NCBI RefSeq assembly: GCF_006171285.1
Contig: NZ_CP040889.1
Span: forward strand, 558,001-622,000
Source of the DNA: Leclercia adecarboxylata
GTDB lineage: Bacteria > Pseudomonadota > Gammaproteobacteria > Enterobacterales > Enterobacteriaceae
DNA length: 64,000 nucleotides
Direction: 5' to 3'
A model generated the notes under the pieces. The model saw only the letters and a list, made by a program, of their open reading frames with translations. It had not been told where the DNA came from and ran no database searches. Shown in pieces: positions 52,832 through 64,000 of this stretch. The translations under genes and the position numbers were made by a program. Within the stretch, counting starts at the first letter, position 1. Each line of letters opens with the position of its first letter.

Positions 52832-53847
52832 TACTTACGCCCCGCCGCCAACAGTTTGTCTAACTCACCGCCGCTGACGAAATGGGTTTTCATCACTTCA
52901 GGCCAGCCGCCAAAATGGTCTTCCACGCGGAACAGGTCGGTCTGCGGGAATTTATCTTTCAGCTTGTTCATCACGTCCGGGTTGTTCACGCGATAGTAAT
53001 AATCGGTGATCACCGTCTGGGCCTGTGGGCTGTAGAGATAGTTCAGATAGGCTTTCGCCGCTTTCTCTGTGCCGTTGGCTTCGACGTTTTTATCCACCCA
53101 CGCCACCGGGAACTCCGCCAGCACGTTGGTTTTCGGGATCACCACTTCAAAGCCCTGGGCTTCGTACTGCTTACGGATGTTGTTCACTTCCGATTCAAAG
53201 CTGATCAGCACATCACCCAGACCGCGCTCCGCGAAGGTGGTGGTCGCCCCGCGCCCGCCGGTATCGAACACTTCGACGTTTTTCAGGAACTGGGTCATGA
53301 ACTGTTCGGTTTTGGCTTTATCGTTGCCGTCCGCTTTGTCCGCGGCGCCCCAGGCGGCCAGATAGGTGTAACGGGCGTTGCCGGAGGTTTTCGGGTTCGG
53401 GAAAATCAGCTTCACGTCTGAACGCACGAGGTCGTTCCAGTCGTGAATGTTCTTCGGGTTGCCCTTACGCACCAGGAAGCCCATGGTGGAATAGAACGGC
53501 GAGCTGTTGTTCGGCAGACGGGTCTGCCAGTCGGCCGGGATCAGCTTGCCTTTGTCGTGCAGGATCTGCACGTCGGTAATCTGGTTATAGGTGACTACAT
53601 CGGCCTTCAGCCCCTGCAGAATGGCCAGCGCCTGCTTCGACGAGCCGGCATGGGACTGCTTGATCGTCAGTTTGTCGCCGTTATTGTCTTTCGCCCACTG
53701 CTGTTCGAATGGCGGGTTCAGGGCGGCAAAGAGCTCGCGCGAGACGTCATAAGAGCTGTTCAACAGCTCGGTTGCCTGCGCCTGCGCGGCCAGCAACACG
53801 GAAGCTGCCAGCACCAGAGATCCTTTTTTCAGTACAGTAACGGCCAT
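52831..53847 (-). CDS. cysP: CysP, thiosulfate/sulfate-binding periplasmic protein
   Basis: A 338-aa periplasmic receptor with signal peptide [20 protein letters not shown] to AQAQA, cut before TELLNSSYD. Ligand-loop motifs [19 protein letters not shown] and [18 protein letters not shown]. It is the first gene of cysPTWA(M); a CysB-dependent promoter is expected in 53848-53960 but no core promoter is obvious to me. Confidence 0.96.
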   Translation of the reverse strand: MAVTVLKKGSLVLAASVLLAAQAQATELLNSSYDVSRELFAALNPPFEQQWAKDNNGDKLTIKQSHAGSSKQALAILQGLKADVVTYNQITDVQILHDKGKLIPADWQTRLPNNSSPFYSTMGFLVRKGNPKNIHDWNDLVRSDVKLIFPNPKTSGNARYTYLAAWGAADKADGNDKAKTEQFMTQFLKNVEVFDTGGRGATTTFAERGLGDVLISFESEVNNIRKQYEAQGFEVVIPKTNVLAEFPVAWVDKNVEANGTEKAAKAYLNYLYSPQAQTVITDYYYRVNNPDVMNKLKDKFPQTDLFRVEDHFGGWPEVMKTHFVSGGELDKLLAAGRK

Positions 53848-53964
53848 TGCGCACCCTTAAGATGTGATGTTTTTCTAAGGGTCATCATATTTATAACGAG
53901 TACTAAAGGAGTAACGGTTTTATATACCGTTTAGTGATTTGGAAGCAGAAAAGGGAATAAGCAT

Positions 53965-54007
53965 TAATCCCCTCTCCCCACAGGGGAGAGGGTCAGGGTG
54001 AGGGGGC
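53965..54007. repeat. Intergenic palindromic repeat, copy 1 (between yfeX and cysP)
   Basis: CCCCTCTCCCCACAGGGGAG followed by AGGGTCAGGGTGAGGGGG. It is the reverse complement of the element at 58491-58541. CTCTCCCC/GGGGAGAG forms a strong hairpin. It begins just after the yfeX stop and may end its transcript. Confidence 0.85.
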
Positions 54008-54009
54008 TT

Positions 54010-54960
<951 letters not shown>

Positions 54961-55002
54961 TTATACCCGCTTTTTTAACGAGGCGGCTTGTCCAGGCGCA
55001 AT

Positions 55003-55578
55003 TTACTGCTGCCAGATAATTTTGCTGACTTTCCAGTTTTTCAGCGCGTCGTCAGAAGGCATCAACCCTTCCGGGCCGTTCCAGGTTCCGCTGAACTGAT
55101 AGCTGATGTGCTGGCTGCCTTCCGCCTTACACTCCACCGCCACGCTCTCTTCGTTCGGGGCGCTGGTGCAGTTGCCGTAGGCCTTCTGATACAGGTCGCT
55201 GAACGGGGTACCGACCTTCACGCCGCTGTCGGTTTCAACGTCGCTGTCCAGCACTTCGATGCGCGTCACCGTGTTTTTGTCACCGTTTATTACCATCGCC
55301 AGCTGGTCATCTTTCAGCGCTTCGAAATAGTGCACGATGTTGCCGTTCTGTGTTTTCATGCCGCTGCGCAGCCGGTAATCACCGCCCAGTGCCGATTCGA
55401 TGGCGCTCTGTTCCAGCGGCGTGGCGGCGGTGAGATTTCCGACGCCCTGCTCGGTCACGTCGGTGGAGGAGCCGAACCAGTTCCAGGGATAGGCCGCAGA
55501 CCAGTTAACGGCGGAGAGCGTTGAACAGCCCGTCAGGACAACGGGGAGCGCGCATAACAGTAAACGCAGCGATTTCAT
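55003..55578 (-). CDS. yfeY: YfeY, envelope lipoprotein
   Basis: A 191-aa lipoprotein: signal MKSLRLLLCALPVVLTGCST with lipobox LTGC (Cys18), then RpoE-regulated-lipoprotein family sequence (AYPWNWFGSS, GTPFSDLYQKAYGNC, YQFSGTWNGPEGLMPSDD). Same length as E. coli YfeY. Ser at +2 fits outer-membrane sorting. A sigma-E-like promoter stands directly upstream, so induction by envelope stress is likely. Confidence 0.93.
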   Translation of the reverse strand: MKSLRLLLCALPVVLTGCSTLSAVNWSAAYPWNWFGSSTDVTEQGVGNLTAATPLEQSAIESALGGDYRLRSGMKTQNGNIVHYFEALKDDQLAMVINGDKNTVTRIEVLDSDVETDSGVKVGTPFSDLYQKAYGNCTSAPNEESVAVECKAEGSQHISYQFSGTWNGPEGLMPSDDALKNWKVSKIIWQQ

Positions 55579-55610
55579 CGGGAGTTCCTTTCTGGTTATT
55601 TGAACGCTTG

Positions 55611-55638
55611 TTGGAGTACAGCATCGCTAAAAAGTGCC
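55611..55638 (-). promoter_or_regulatory. Sigma-E-like promoter of yfeY
   Basis: On the minus strand GGCACTT (55632-55638), 16-bp spacer, TCCAA (55611-55615), compared with the sigma-E consensus GGAACTT-N16-TCnnA. It fits within the 62-bp gap ahead of the gene. Confidence 0.5.
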
Positions 55639-55640
55639 GT

Positions 55641-56090
55641 TTAATCTTTCTCAGGCGTAAAACAGGCGCGCAGACGGGGGTTGGTCAGCAGCCACAGCAG
55701 CGCCACAATATCGGCCACCACCAGCGCAATCCCCACGCCGCTCAGGGCTTCCCCTTTCAACCACAGCAGGGGCTGCCAGCACAGCAGAACGCACTGAGCA
55801 AGGATCAGCAGCCCGCGTAGAGCCTGCCACAGGCGCGGCCAGAGATGCCGCCGCCCGCTCAGCATAAAGGCCAGCACCGCCGGGATCCCCGGCAGCAGCC
55901 CGAGCCAGAAGTTATCGTGATCGGGATAAAACAGGTTCAGCAGGGTGTTGCCCTGATCGCGGGAAGCCCCGGCCATCACGAACAGCACCCAGGTACGGGC
56001 CTGAAGCAGCAGCACGCACCAGAACAGAAACGGCAGGCGGACCCGGCCGTGGCTGTCGTAGTCGCCCGGGTGGAAATCAATACTCTTCAT
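55641..56090 (-). CDS. yfeZ: YfeZ, small membrane protein
   Basis: A 149-aa inner-membrane protein with four expected helices ([75 protein letters not shown]). It matches the DUF2919 protein YfeZ of E. coli. The start overlaps the end of ypeA by 14 nt. Function unknown. Confidence 0.9.
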   Translation of the reverse strand: MKSIDFHPGDYDSHGRVRLPFLFWCVLLLQARTWVLFVMAGASRDQGNTLLNLFYPDHDNFWLGLLPGIPAVLAFMLSGRRHLWPRLWQALRGLLILAQCVLLCWQPLLWLKGEALSGVGIALVVADIVALLWLLTNPRLRACFTPEKD

Positions 56091-56502
56091 CTTCTATCAG
56101 GCGCTTGCCCAGCGTCAGCACGTCGGCATGTTCATAGTTAAGTCGCTCGTACATGCCCAGCACCATGTCATTATCTTCCCGCACCATGATCTGAATTTTT
56201 GGACAGCCGCGGGCGATCAGTTTCTTTTCCAGACGATTAAGCAGCGCGTTAGCGATGCCGCGTCCGCGAAATTCCGGGTGCACGCCCAGATAGTACGCCG
56301 AGCCGCGATGCCCGTCGTAGCCGCCCATCACGGTGCCCACCACTTCACCGTTGACCTCCGCCACCAGGAACAGACTGACGTCATGATTGAGCTTACGCTC
56401 AATGTCCATCTCCGGATCGTTCCACGGTCGCAGTAGCTCGCAGCGCTCCCAAAGGGTGATGACCTCTTCGAAGTCTGCCTGGCGAAAAACGCGTATCTCC
56501 AT
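56077..56502 (-). CDS. ypeA: YpeA, GNAT-family acetyltransferase
   Basis: A 141-aa acetyltransferase of the GNAT superfamily, acetyl-CoA site at [19 protein letters not shown] (motif R-G-R-G-I). It resembles RimI-type N-acetyltransferases; the substrate is not known. ATG 56502 ([14 protein letters not shown]) matches E. coli YpeA; the frame is open to 56724 but across the amiA promoter region. It is divergent from amiA. Confidence 0.92.
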   Translation of the reverse strand: MEIRVFRQADFEEVITLWERCELLRPWNDPEMDIERKLNHDVSLFLVAEVNGEVVGTVMGGYDGHRGSAYYLGVHPEFRGRGIANALLNRLEKKLIARGCPKIQIMVREDNDMVLGMYERLNYEHADVLTLGKRLIEDEEY

Positions 56503-56714
56503 GGTATTAACCGCCTTTTTGGGTTCAAAAACAGTGATTATGACGCGAACGCCCTCTTTCGCCAATATCCAGCGAAAAACGCCTGAAAATTTGGCATAAT
56601 GGCACTTTGTCACGTATTGAAATGAAAAGTAAAACAATTCGCCACATGGACTGTCGTAACGGAAAAGACGATACGATATAACACCAGGACCCCAATTTTT
56701 ACAATTCAGGCCGC

Positions 56715-58489
<1,775 letters not shown>

Positions 58490-58490
58490 C

Positions 58491-58541
58491 CCCCTCACCC
58501 TAACCCTCTCCCCAAAGGGGAGAGGGCCGGGGTGAGGGGAA
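58491..58541. repeat. Intergenic palindromic repeat, copy 2 (between hemF and maeB)
   Basis: CCCCTCACCCTAACCCTCTC followed by CCCAAAGGGGAGAGGG and CCGGGGTGAGGGGA. It is nested-palindromic: outer CCCTCACCC/GGGTGAGGG and inner CCCTCTCCCC/GGGGAGAGGG. It matches the element at 53965-54007 in inverted orientation. It fills almost the whole 58-bp space between two convergent genes and may be their shared terminator. Confidence 0.88.
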
Positions 58542-58547
58542 TCCCAC

Positions 58548-60827
58548 TTACAGCGGCTGCGTCTGCGCCTCTACCACCGCCAGCGCCACCATGTTCACAA
58601 TGCGACGCACAGAGGCAATCGGGGTTAACACATGCACCGGTTTCGCCACGCCCATCAGCACCGGCCCCACGGTCACCCCTTCAGAACTGGAGACGCGCAG
58701 CAGGTTGTAGCTGATACGCGCCGCTTCCACATTCGGCATGATCAGCACGTTGGCAGAGCCTTTCAGCGGGCTGTCCGGCATGCGTTCGTTGCGGATGCTC
58801 TCCACCAGCGCGGCGTCGCCGTGCATTTCCCCGTCGATCATCAGCTCAGGCGCGCGCTCGCGTACCAGGTCCAGGGTCTGGCGCATTTTGCAGGCGGCAG
58901 CCGATTTGGATGAGCCAAAGTTGGAGTGCGACAGCAGGGCCACTTTCGGTTCGATACCAAAGCGACGCACCGTTTCCGCCGCCATCACGGTGATCTCCGC
59001 CAGCTGTTCCGGGGTTGGATCGTCGTTAACGTAGGTGTCGGCAATAAAGGTGTTGCCGCTTGGCAGCAGCAGCGCGTTCATCGCCCCGGCGGTATGCACG
59101 TTTTCGCGATAGCCGAAGATCTCCTGTACCACGCTGAAGTGCTCGTGATAGTCACCAATGGTGCCGCAGATCAGCGCGTCAGCCTCGCCGCGGTGAACCA
59201 TGATCGCCCCGATCACCGTAGTGTTGCTGATCACCGCCCGCTGGGCCTGCTCCTGGGTGATCCCCCGGCGCTTCATGATGGCGTAGTACTCGTTCCAGTA
59301 CTCCTTAAAGCGCGGATCGGACTCATTGTTGACGATCTCAAAGTCCACGCCCGGCTTGATCTGCAGCCCCAGCTTCTGGATACGCATCTCGATCACGCTC
59401 GGACGGCCAATCAGGATCGGCTTCGCCAGCCCCAGGCTCACCAGCTCCTGAGTGGCGTGCAGGACGCGCGCCTCTTCCCCTTCCGCCAGCACCACGCGTT
59501 TTGCGTCCGTGCGCGCCTGGGAGAAGATCGGCTTCATAAACAGGTTGGTTTTGTAGACGAACTCGGTGAGTTTATCGACGTAGGCGTCAAAGTCCTGAAT
59601 CGGGCGTGTCGCCACGCCGGAGTCCATCGCCGCCTTCGCAACCGCCGGAGCAATCTTCACGATCAGGCGCGGATCGAACGGTTTAGGAATGATGTAGTCC
59701 GGGCCGAAGCTCAGATCCTGATCGCCATAGGCTGAGGCCACCACTTCGCTCTGCTCGGCGTGGGCCAGTTCGGCAATGGCGTGAACCGCAGCCAGCTTCA
59801 TCTCTTCGTTGATGGCGGTAGCGCCGACGTCCAGCGCCCCGCGGAAGATGAACGGGAAGCAGAGAACGTTGTTCACCTGGTTCGGATAGTCAGAGCGGCC
59901 GGTACAGATAATGGCATCCGGGCGCACCGCTTTTGCCAACGGCGGCAGGATCTCCGGCTCCGGGTTGGCCAGGGCGAGGATTAACGGCGCGCGCGCCATC
60001 TTCATCACCATCTCTTCGCTGAGCACTTTCGGGCCTGAGCAGCCGAGGAAGATATCCGCGCCGTCCATCACTTCTGCCAGGCTGCGCTTGCCGTCGTCAT
60101 CCACGGCGTAGGCGGCTTTGGTCTCCGCCATATTGGCTTCGCGGCCCTTGTAGATCACCCCTTTGGAGTCGCAGACCACGATGTTGTGCTTCTGCATGCC
60201 CAGCGCCACCAGCAGGTTCATACAGGCGATGGCTGCCGCACCCGCGCCGGAGACCACCATGCGCACGTCAGAGAGGTTTTTCTCCACCACCCGCAGGCCG
60301 TTGAGGATGGCGGCGGTGCTGATGATCGCCGTTCCGTGCTGATCGTCGTGGAACACCGGAATGTTCATGCGCTCACGCAGCTTCTGCTCGATATAGAAAC
60401 ATTCCGGCGCTTTGATGTCCTCGAGGTTGATGCCGCCAAAGGTCGGCTCCAGCGCGGCCACCACGTTGATGAATTTGTCCGGGTCGAGCTCGTCCACTTC
60501 AATATCAAACACGTCGATACCGGCGAATTTTTTGAACAGTACGCCTTTCCCTTCCATCACCGGTTTACCGGCCAGCGCCCCGATATTGCCCAGCCCCAGA
60601 ACCGCCGTACCGTTGGAGATCACCGCCACCAGGTTGCCGCGGGCGGTGTATTTGTAGGCCGCCAGCGGATCTTTTTCGATTTCGAGACAGGGCGCGGCGA
60701 CGCCGGGCGAGTAGGCCAGCGCCAGGTCGCGCTGGGTGGCGAGAGGTTTGGTCGGAGAAACCTGAATTTTGCCTGGTACGGGGAATTCATGAAAATCGAG
60801 GGCACTCTGTTTTAACTGCTCATCCAT
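58548..60827 (-). CDS. maeB: MaeB, NADP-dependent malic enzyme
   Basis: A 759-aa enzyme converting malate to pyruvate, CO2 and NADPH. The N-terminal malic enzyme domain (about 1-430) has [33 protein letters not shown] and [13 protein letters not shown]; the C-terminal phosphotransacetylase-like domain (about 435-759) is thought regulatory, binding acetyl-CoA. Same length as E. coli MaeB with ATG 60827. Expected as a source of NADPH beside the pentose-phosphate genes next door. Confidence 0.97.
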   Translation of the reverse strand: MDEQLKQSALDFHEFPVPGKIQVSPTKPLATQRDLALAYSPGVAAPCLEIEKDPLAAYKYTARGNLVAVISNGTAVLGLGNIGALAGKPVMEGKGVLFKKFAGIDVFDIEVDELDPDKFINVVAALEPTFGGINLEDIKAPECFYIEQKLRERMNIPVFHDDQHGTAIISTAAILNGLRVVEKNLSDVRMVVSGAGAAAIACMNLLVALGMQKHNIVVCDSKGVIYKGREANMAETKAAYAVDDDGKRSLAEVMDGADIFLGCSGPKVLSEEMVMKMARAPLILALANPEPEILPPLAKAVRPDAIICTGRSDYPNQVNNVLCFPFIFRGALDVGATAINEEMKLAAVHAIAELAHAEQSEVVASAYGDQDLSFGPDYIIPKPFDPRLIVKIAPAVAKAAMDSGVATRPIQDFDAYVDKLTEFVYKTNLFMKPIFSQARTDAKRVVLAEGEEARVLHATQELVSLGLAKPILIGRPSVIEMRIQKLGLQIKPGVDFEIVNNESDPRFKEYWNEYYAIMKRRGITQEQAQRAVISNTTVIGAIMVHRGEADALICGTIGDYHEHFSVVQEIFGYRENVHTAGAMNALLLPSGNTFIADTYVNDDPTPEQLAEITVMAAETVRRFGIEPKVALLSHSNFGSSKSAAACKMRQTLDLVRERAPELMIDGEMHGDAALVESIRNERMPDSPLKGSANVLIMPNVEAARISYNLLRVSSSEGVTVGPVLMGVAKPVHVLTPIASVRRIVNMVALAVVEAQTQPL

Positions 60828-61119
60828 TGTAGGGTTCCTTTCACTTATCGTTAAAAAGGGTGATGTAGTTATGGTCCTGATGTTCACCCTGGCGTGGCGG
60901 ACAGTATCGCCGTTGACCGCCGTTCAAACTTTGAAGGCTGCCAAACTCTGACCATCCAGAAACAAAAATTGTTATCAATTTATAACAATCATGTTACCTG
61001 CCCAACGAAGCAAGACCATGCTCGTCTGCTATGCTTTTTTGTTAAGTACGTCGCGAAATTCACAGAAGTGTGTTTCTAAGCACTCCATCAACTCTTTTAT
61101 TTATAAGGAGTAATCATTT

Positions 61120-62070
61120 ATGAACCAACTAGACGGCATCAAACAATTCACCACGGTCGTTGCAGACAGTGGTGATATCGAATCCATCCGCCACTACCAG
61201 CCCCAGGATGCGACCACCAACCCGTCGCTGCTGCTGAAAGCCGCCGGCCTGGCGCACTTCTCGCACCTGATTGACGACGCCATCGCGTACGGTAAAGGAC
61301 GCGGTAAAACCAAAGAACAACAGGTTGCCGAGGCCAGCGACAAGCTGGCGGTGAATATTGGTAGCGAAATTCTGAAAAGCATTCCGGGGCGCGTCTCCAC
61401 CGAAGTGGACGCCCGCCTCTCCTTTGACCAGGAGAAAAGCATCGCCAAAGCGCGGCACCTGGTGCAGCTCTACGAGGCGCAGGATGTCGAGAAGTCACGC
61501 ATTCTGATCAAGCTGGCCTCCACCTGGGAGGGGATCCGCGCCGCCGAAGTGCTGGAAAAAGAGGGGATCAACTGTAACCTCACCCTGCTGTTCTCCTTCG
61601 CTCAGGCACGCGCCTGCGCCGAAGCCGGCGTGCATCTGGTTTCCCCGTTCGTCGGGCGTATCTATGACTGGTATCAGGCCCGCCAGCCGATGGACCCCTA
61701 CGTGGTGGAAGAAGATCCCGGCGTGAAATCCGTTCGCAATATCTACGACTACTACAAGCAACACCGCTACGAAACCATCGTGATGGGTGCCAGCTTCCGC
61801 CGCACCGAGCAGATCCTCGCCCTTACCGGCTGCGACCGCCTGACCATCTCCCCTAACCTGCTGAAAGAGCTGCAGGACAAAGATGAGCCGGTTATCCGCC
61901 GCCTGGTGCCGTCCTCGACGGTGCTGCCAAAACCAAAACCCATGACCGAAGCCGAATTCCGCTGGGAGCATAATCAGGACGCCATGGCGGTCGAGAAGCT
62001 GTCAGAAGGGATCCGTCTTTTCGCGGTCGACCAACGCAAACTTGAAGATCTGCTCGCCGCCAAACTGTAA
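61120..62070 (+). CDS. talA: TalA, transaldolase A
   Basis: A 316-aa transaldolase of the non-oxidative pentose phosphate pathway. The Schiff-base Lys is in [31 protein letters not shown] and [10 protein letters not shown] are conserved. Talk A over TalB is decided by its place before tktB and by the 292-bp space after maeB, as in E. coli, where the pair is RpoS-dependent. AAGGAG lies 10 nt before the ATG. Confidence 0.95.
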   Translation: MNQLDGIKQFTTVVADSGDIESIRHYQPQDATTNPSLLLKAAGLAHFSHLIDDAIAYGKGRGKTKEQQVAEASDKLAVNIGSEILKSIPGRVSTEVDARLSFDQEKSIAKARHLVQLYEAQDVEKSRILIKLASTWEGIRAAEVLEKEGINCNLTLLFSFAQARACAEAGVHLVSPFVGRIYDWYQARQPMDPYVVEEDPGVKSVRNIYDYYKQHRYETIVMGASFRRTEQILALTGCDRLTISPNLLKELQDKDEPVIRRLVPSSTVLPKPKPMTEAEFRWEHNQDAMAVEKLSEGIRLFAVDQRKLEDLLAAKL

Positions 62071-62089
62071 CCTTGCCATGGAGTGAACT

Positions 62090-64000
62090 ATGTCCCGTAA
62101 AGAGTTAGCCAATGCCATTCGCGCCCTCAGCATGGATGCCGTGCAAAAAGCCAATTCCGGCCATCCAGGCGCACCTATGGGCATGGCCGATATCGCCGAA
62201 GTGTTGTGGAACGACTTCCTGAAACATAACCCCAACGATCCGACGTGGTACGACCGCGACCGCTTTATTCTCTCTAACGGTCACGCCTCGATGCTGCTCT
62301 ACAGCCTGCTGCATCTCTCCGGCTATAACCTGCCGCTGGAAGAGCTGAAAAATTTCCGTCAGCTGCACTCGAAAACGCCGGGACACCCGGAGCTGGGGTA
62401 TACGCCAGGCGTCGAAACCACCACCGGGCCACTCGGTCAGGGGCTGGCGAATGCGGTTGGGCTGGCGATTGCCGAGCGCACGCTGGCGGCGCAGTTTAAC
62501 CAGCCGGGACATGAAATTGTCGATCACCATACTTATGTGTTTATGGGCGACGGCTGTCTGATGGAGGGGATCTCTCACGAGGTCTGCTCTCTGGCGGGCA
62601 CGCTGGGTCTGGGCAAGCTGATTGGTTTCTACGATCACAACGGCATCTCCATTGACGGCGAAACCGAGGGCTGGTTCACCGACGACACCGCCAAACGCTT
62701 TGAAGCCTACCACTGGCACGTGGTGCATGAGATTGACGGCCACGATCCCGAGGCGCTGAAAGCGGCTATTCAGGAAGCGCAAAGCGTGACGGACAAACCG
62801 TCGCTGATTATCTGTCGTACGGTCATCGGATTTGGTTCCCCGAACAAAGCCGGGAAGGAAGAGGCCCACGGCGCGGCGCTGGGCGAAGAGGAAGTGGCCC
62901 TGACCCGGCAGAAGCTGGGCTGGAAATACCCGGCCTTCGAAGTGCCAAAAGAGATCTACCAGGCCTGGGATGCCCGCGAGGCGGGCGAAAAAGCCCAGAA
63001 AGAGTGGAACGACAAATTCGCGGCCTACCAGAAGGCGCATCCGGAGCTGGCGGCTGAGTTCAGCCGTCGCATGAGCGGTGGGCTGCCTGAGGACTGGGAA
63101 GAGACCACCCAGGCGCTGATTGAGAATCTACAGGCTAACCCGGCGAAAATCGCCACCCGTAAGGCGTCGCAAAACGTCCTTAATGCCATCGGCCCGAGCC
63201 TGCCGGAGCTGCTGGGCGGCTCGGCGGATCTGGCGCCCAGTAACCTGACGATCTGGTCGGGTTCCACCTCGATCAAAGAGGATCTTGCCGGGAACTACAT
63301 TCACTACGGGGTGCGCGAGTTCGGGATGACCGCCATTGCCAACGGTATCGCCCATCACGGCGGATTCGTGCCTTACACCGCCACCTTCCTGATGTTCGTG
63401 GAGTATGCGCGTAACGCCGCGCGTATGGCGGCGCTGATGAAGGCCCGGCAGATCATGGTCTATACCCACGACTCCATTGGTCTCGGGGAAGATGGCCCGA
63501 CCCACCAGGCGGTGGAACAGCTGGCCAGCCTGCGTCTGACGCCGAACTTCAGCACCTGGCGTCCTTGCGATCAGGTCGAAGCAGCGGTGGGCTGGAAGCT
63601 GGCGGTGGAACGTCATAACGGCCCGACGGCGCTGATCCTCTCCCGTCAGAACCTGGCGCAGATCGAACGTACCCCGGAGCAGGTGAAAAACATTGCCCGC
63701 GGCGGGTATATCCTCAAAGACAGCGGCGGCAAGCCGGACGTGATTTTGATTGCCACCGGTTCGGAGATGGAGATCACCGTCAAGGCGGCCGAGAAACTCA
63801 CCGCCGAAGGCCATGCGGTGCGGGTGGTGTCGCTGCCTTCCACGGATATCTTTGATGCCCAGGATGAAGCCTACCGCGAGTCGGTGCTGCCTTCAGACGT
63901 GACGGCGCGTGTGGCCGTTGAAGCGGGGATTGCGGATTACTGGTACAAGTACGTCGGGCTGAAGGGGGCAATCGTCGGGATGACCGGCTACGGTGAATCC
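62090..64000 (+). CDS. tktB: TktB, transketolase 2 (cut by the right edge)
   Basis: A thiamine-diphosphate transketolase; 637 codons are in the window, and about 30 should follow (E. coli TktB has 667). The frame is open to base 64000. Seen: [20 protein letters not shown], the TDP motif [18 protein letters not shown] to [11 protein letters not shown], and the pyrimidine-domain YVRE-like [19 protein letters not shown]. It begins 19 nt after talA with GGAG upstream and is surely co-transcribed. It works with TalA on the same sugar phosphates. Confidence 0.96.
   Translation, partial: MSRKELANAIRALSMDAVQKANSGHPGAPMGMADIAEVLWNDFLKHNPNDPTWYDRDRFILSNGHASMLLYSLLHLSGYNLPLEELKNFRQLHSKTPGHPELGYTPGVETTTGPLGQGLANAVGLAIAERTLAAQFNQPGHEIVDHHTYVFMGDGCLMEGISHEVCSLAGTLGLGKLIGFYDHNGISIDGETEGWFTDDTAKRFEAYHWHVVHEIDGHDPEALKAAIQEAQSVTDKPSLIICRTVIGFGSPNKAGKEEAHGAALGEEEVALTRQKLGWKYPAFEVPKEIYQAWDAREAGEKAQKEWNDKFAAYQKAHPELAAEFSRRMSGGLPEDWEETTQALIENLQANPAKIATRKASQNVLNAIGPSLPELLGGSADLAPSNLTIWSGSTSIKEDLAGNYIHYGVREFGMTAIANGIAHHGGFVPYTATFLMFVEYARNAARMAALMKARQIMVYTHDSIGLGEDGPTHQAVEQLASLRLTPNFSTWRPCDQVEAAVGWKLAVERHNGPTALILSRQNLAQIERTPEQVKNIARGGYILKDSGGKPDVILIATGSEMEITVKAAEKLTAEGHAVRVVSLPSTDIFDAQDEAYRESVLPSDVTARVAVEAGIADYWYKYVGLKGAIVGMTGYGES

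Overview
The window is chromosomal DNA of a gamma-proteobacterium of the family Enterobacteriaceae. From about 14 kb to the right end, gene order and protein sequences follow the E. coli lpxP to tktB interval almost gene by gene: lpxP-ypdK-alaC-pyrSR-glk-yfeO-ypeC-mntH-nupC-pdeA-alaWX-yfeCD-gltX-valUXY/lysV-xapRXBA-yfeR-yfeH-ypeB-ligA-zipA-cysZK-ptsHI-crr-pdxK-cysM-cysAWTP-yfeXYZ-ypeA-amiA-hemF-maeB-talA-tktB. An indolepyruvate decarboxylase (ipdC), and the absence of the ypdC/fry, yfeN and yfeKS genes I recall from E. coli, point to the Enterobacter/Leclercia/Lelliottia/Kosakonia group. Species cannot be fixed from the sequence alone.

Positions 1-13.8 kb form an accessory surface/biofilm locus with two divergent arms. 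The left arm (minus strand) runs from an (alpha/alpha)-barrel glycosidase-like protein through LapG (periplasmic protease) and LapD (c-di-GMP receptor with degenerate RGGEF and KIL motifs) to a small conserved protein, then the N-terminus of a giant Lap-type adhesin. The adhesin has a retention module, a PAAG site for LapG and then at least 700 residues in which every second residue is Asp, alternating with Ala or Ser. It runs off the left edge. The right arm (plus strand) encodes an exported alpha/beta hydrolase, a 1105-residue fusion (MurF-like ligase, dead S11 carboxypeptidase-like domain, CapA-like phosphoesterase), a proline-rich lipoprotein and an inner-membrane protein. The two arms share a promoter region of about 115 bp. 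I infer a coupled system that makes or modifies an unknown cell-surface polymer and displays or releases a cell-surface adhesin under c-di-GMP control. This is the best candidate in the window for an undescribed system.

13.8-31.7 kb is core metabolism and signalling: lipid A palmitoleoylation (lpxP), alanine synthesis (alaC), the pyruvate-sensing LytS/LytTR pair, glucokinase, an ion channel, IpdC and an aldo-keto reductase, the Mn transporter with MntR and Fur-like sites, the nucleoside transporter, a c-di-GMP phosphodiesterase and paired tRNA-Ala genes. 31.7-43 kb holds gltX, a tRNA-Val x3/tRNA-Lys operon with a strong promoter, a FlxA-like gene behind a convincing sigma-28 promoter, the xanthosine operon including a small xapX, then ligA and zipA.

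43-54 kb is dominated by sulfur assimilation (cysZ, cysK, cysM, cysPTWA) wrapped around the ptsHI-crr phosphotransferase operon; pdxK sits 5 nt behind cysM. 54-64 kb holds the yfeX peroxidase, an envelope lipoprotein with a sigma-E-like promoter, amiA-hemF, maeB and the talA-tktB pentose-phosphate pair; tktB is cut by the right edge. I see no insertion sequence, prophage or CRISPR array. Repeats are limited to the 6-bp adhesin tract, one BIME-like REP pair and two copies of a palindromic intergenic element.
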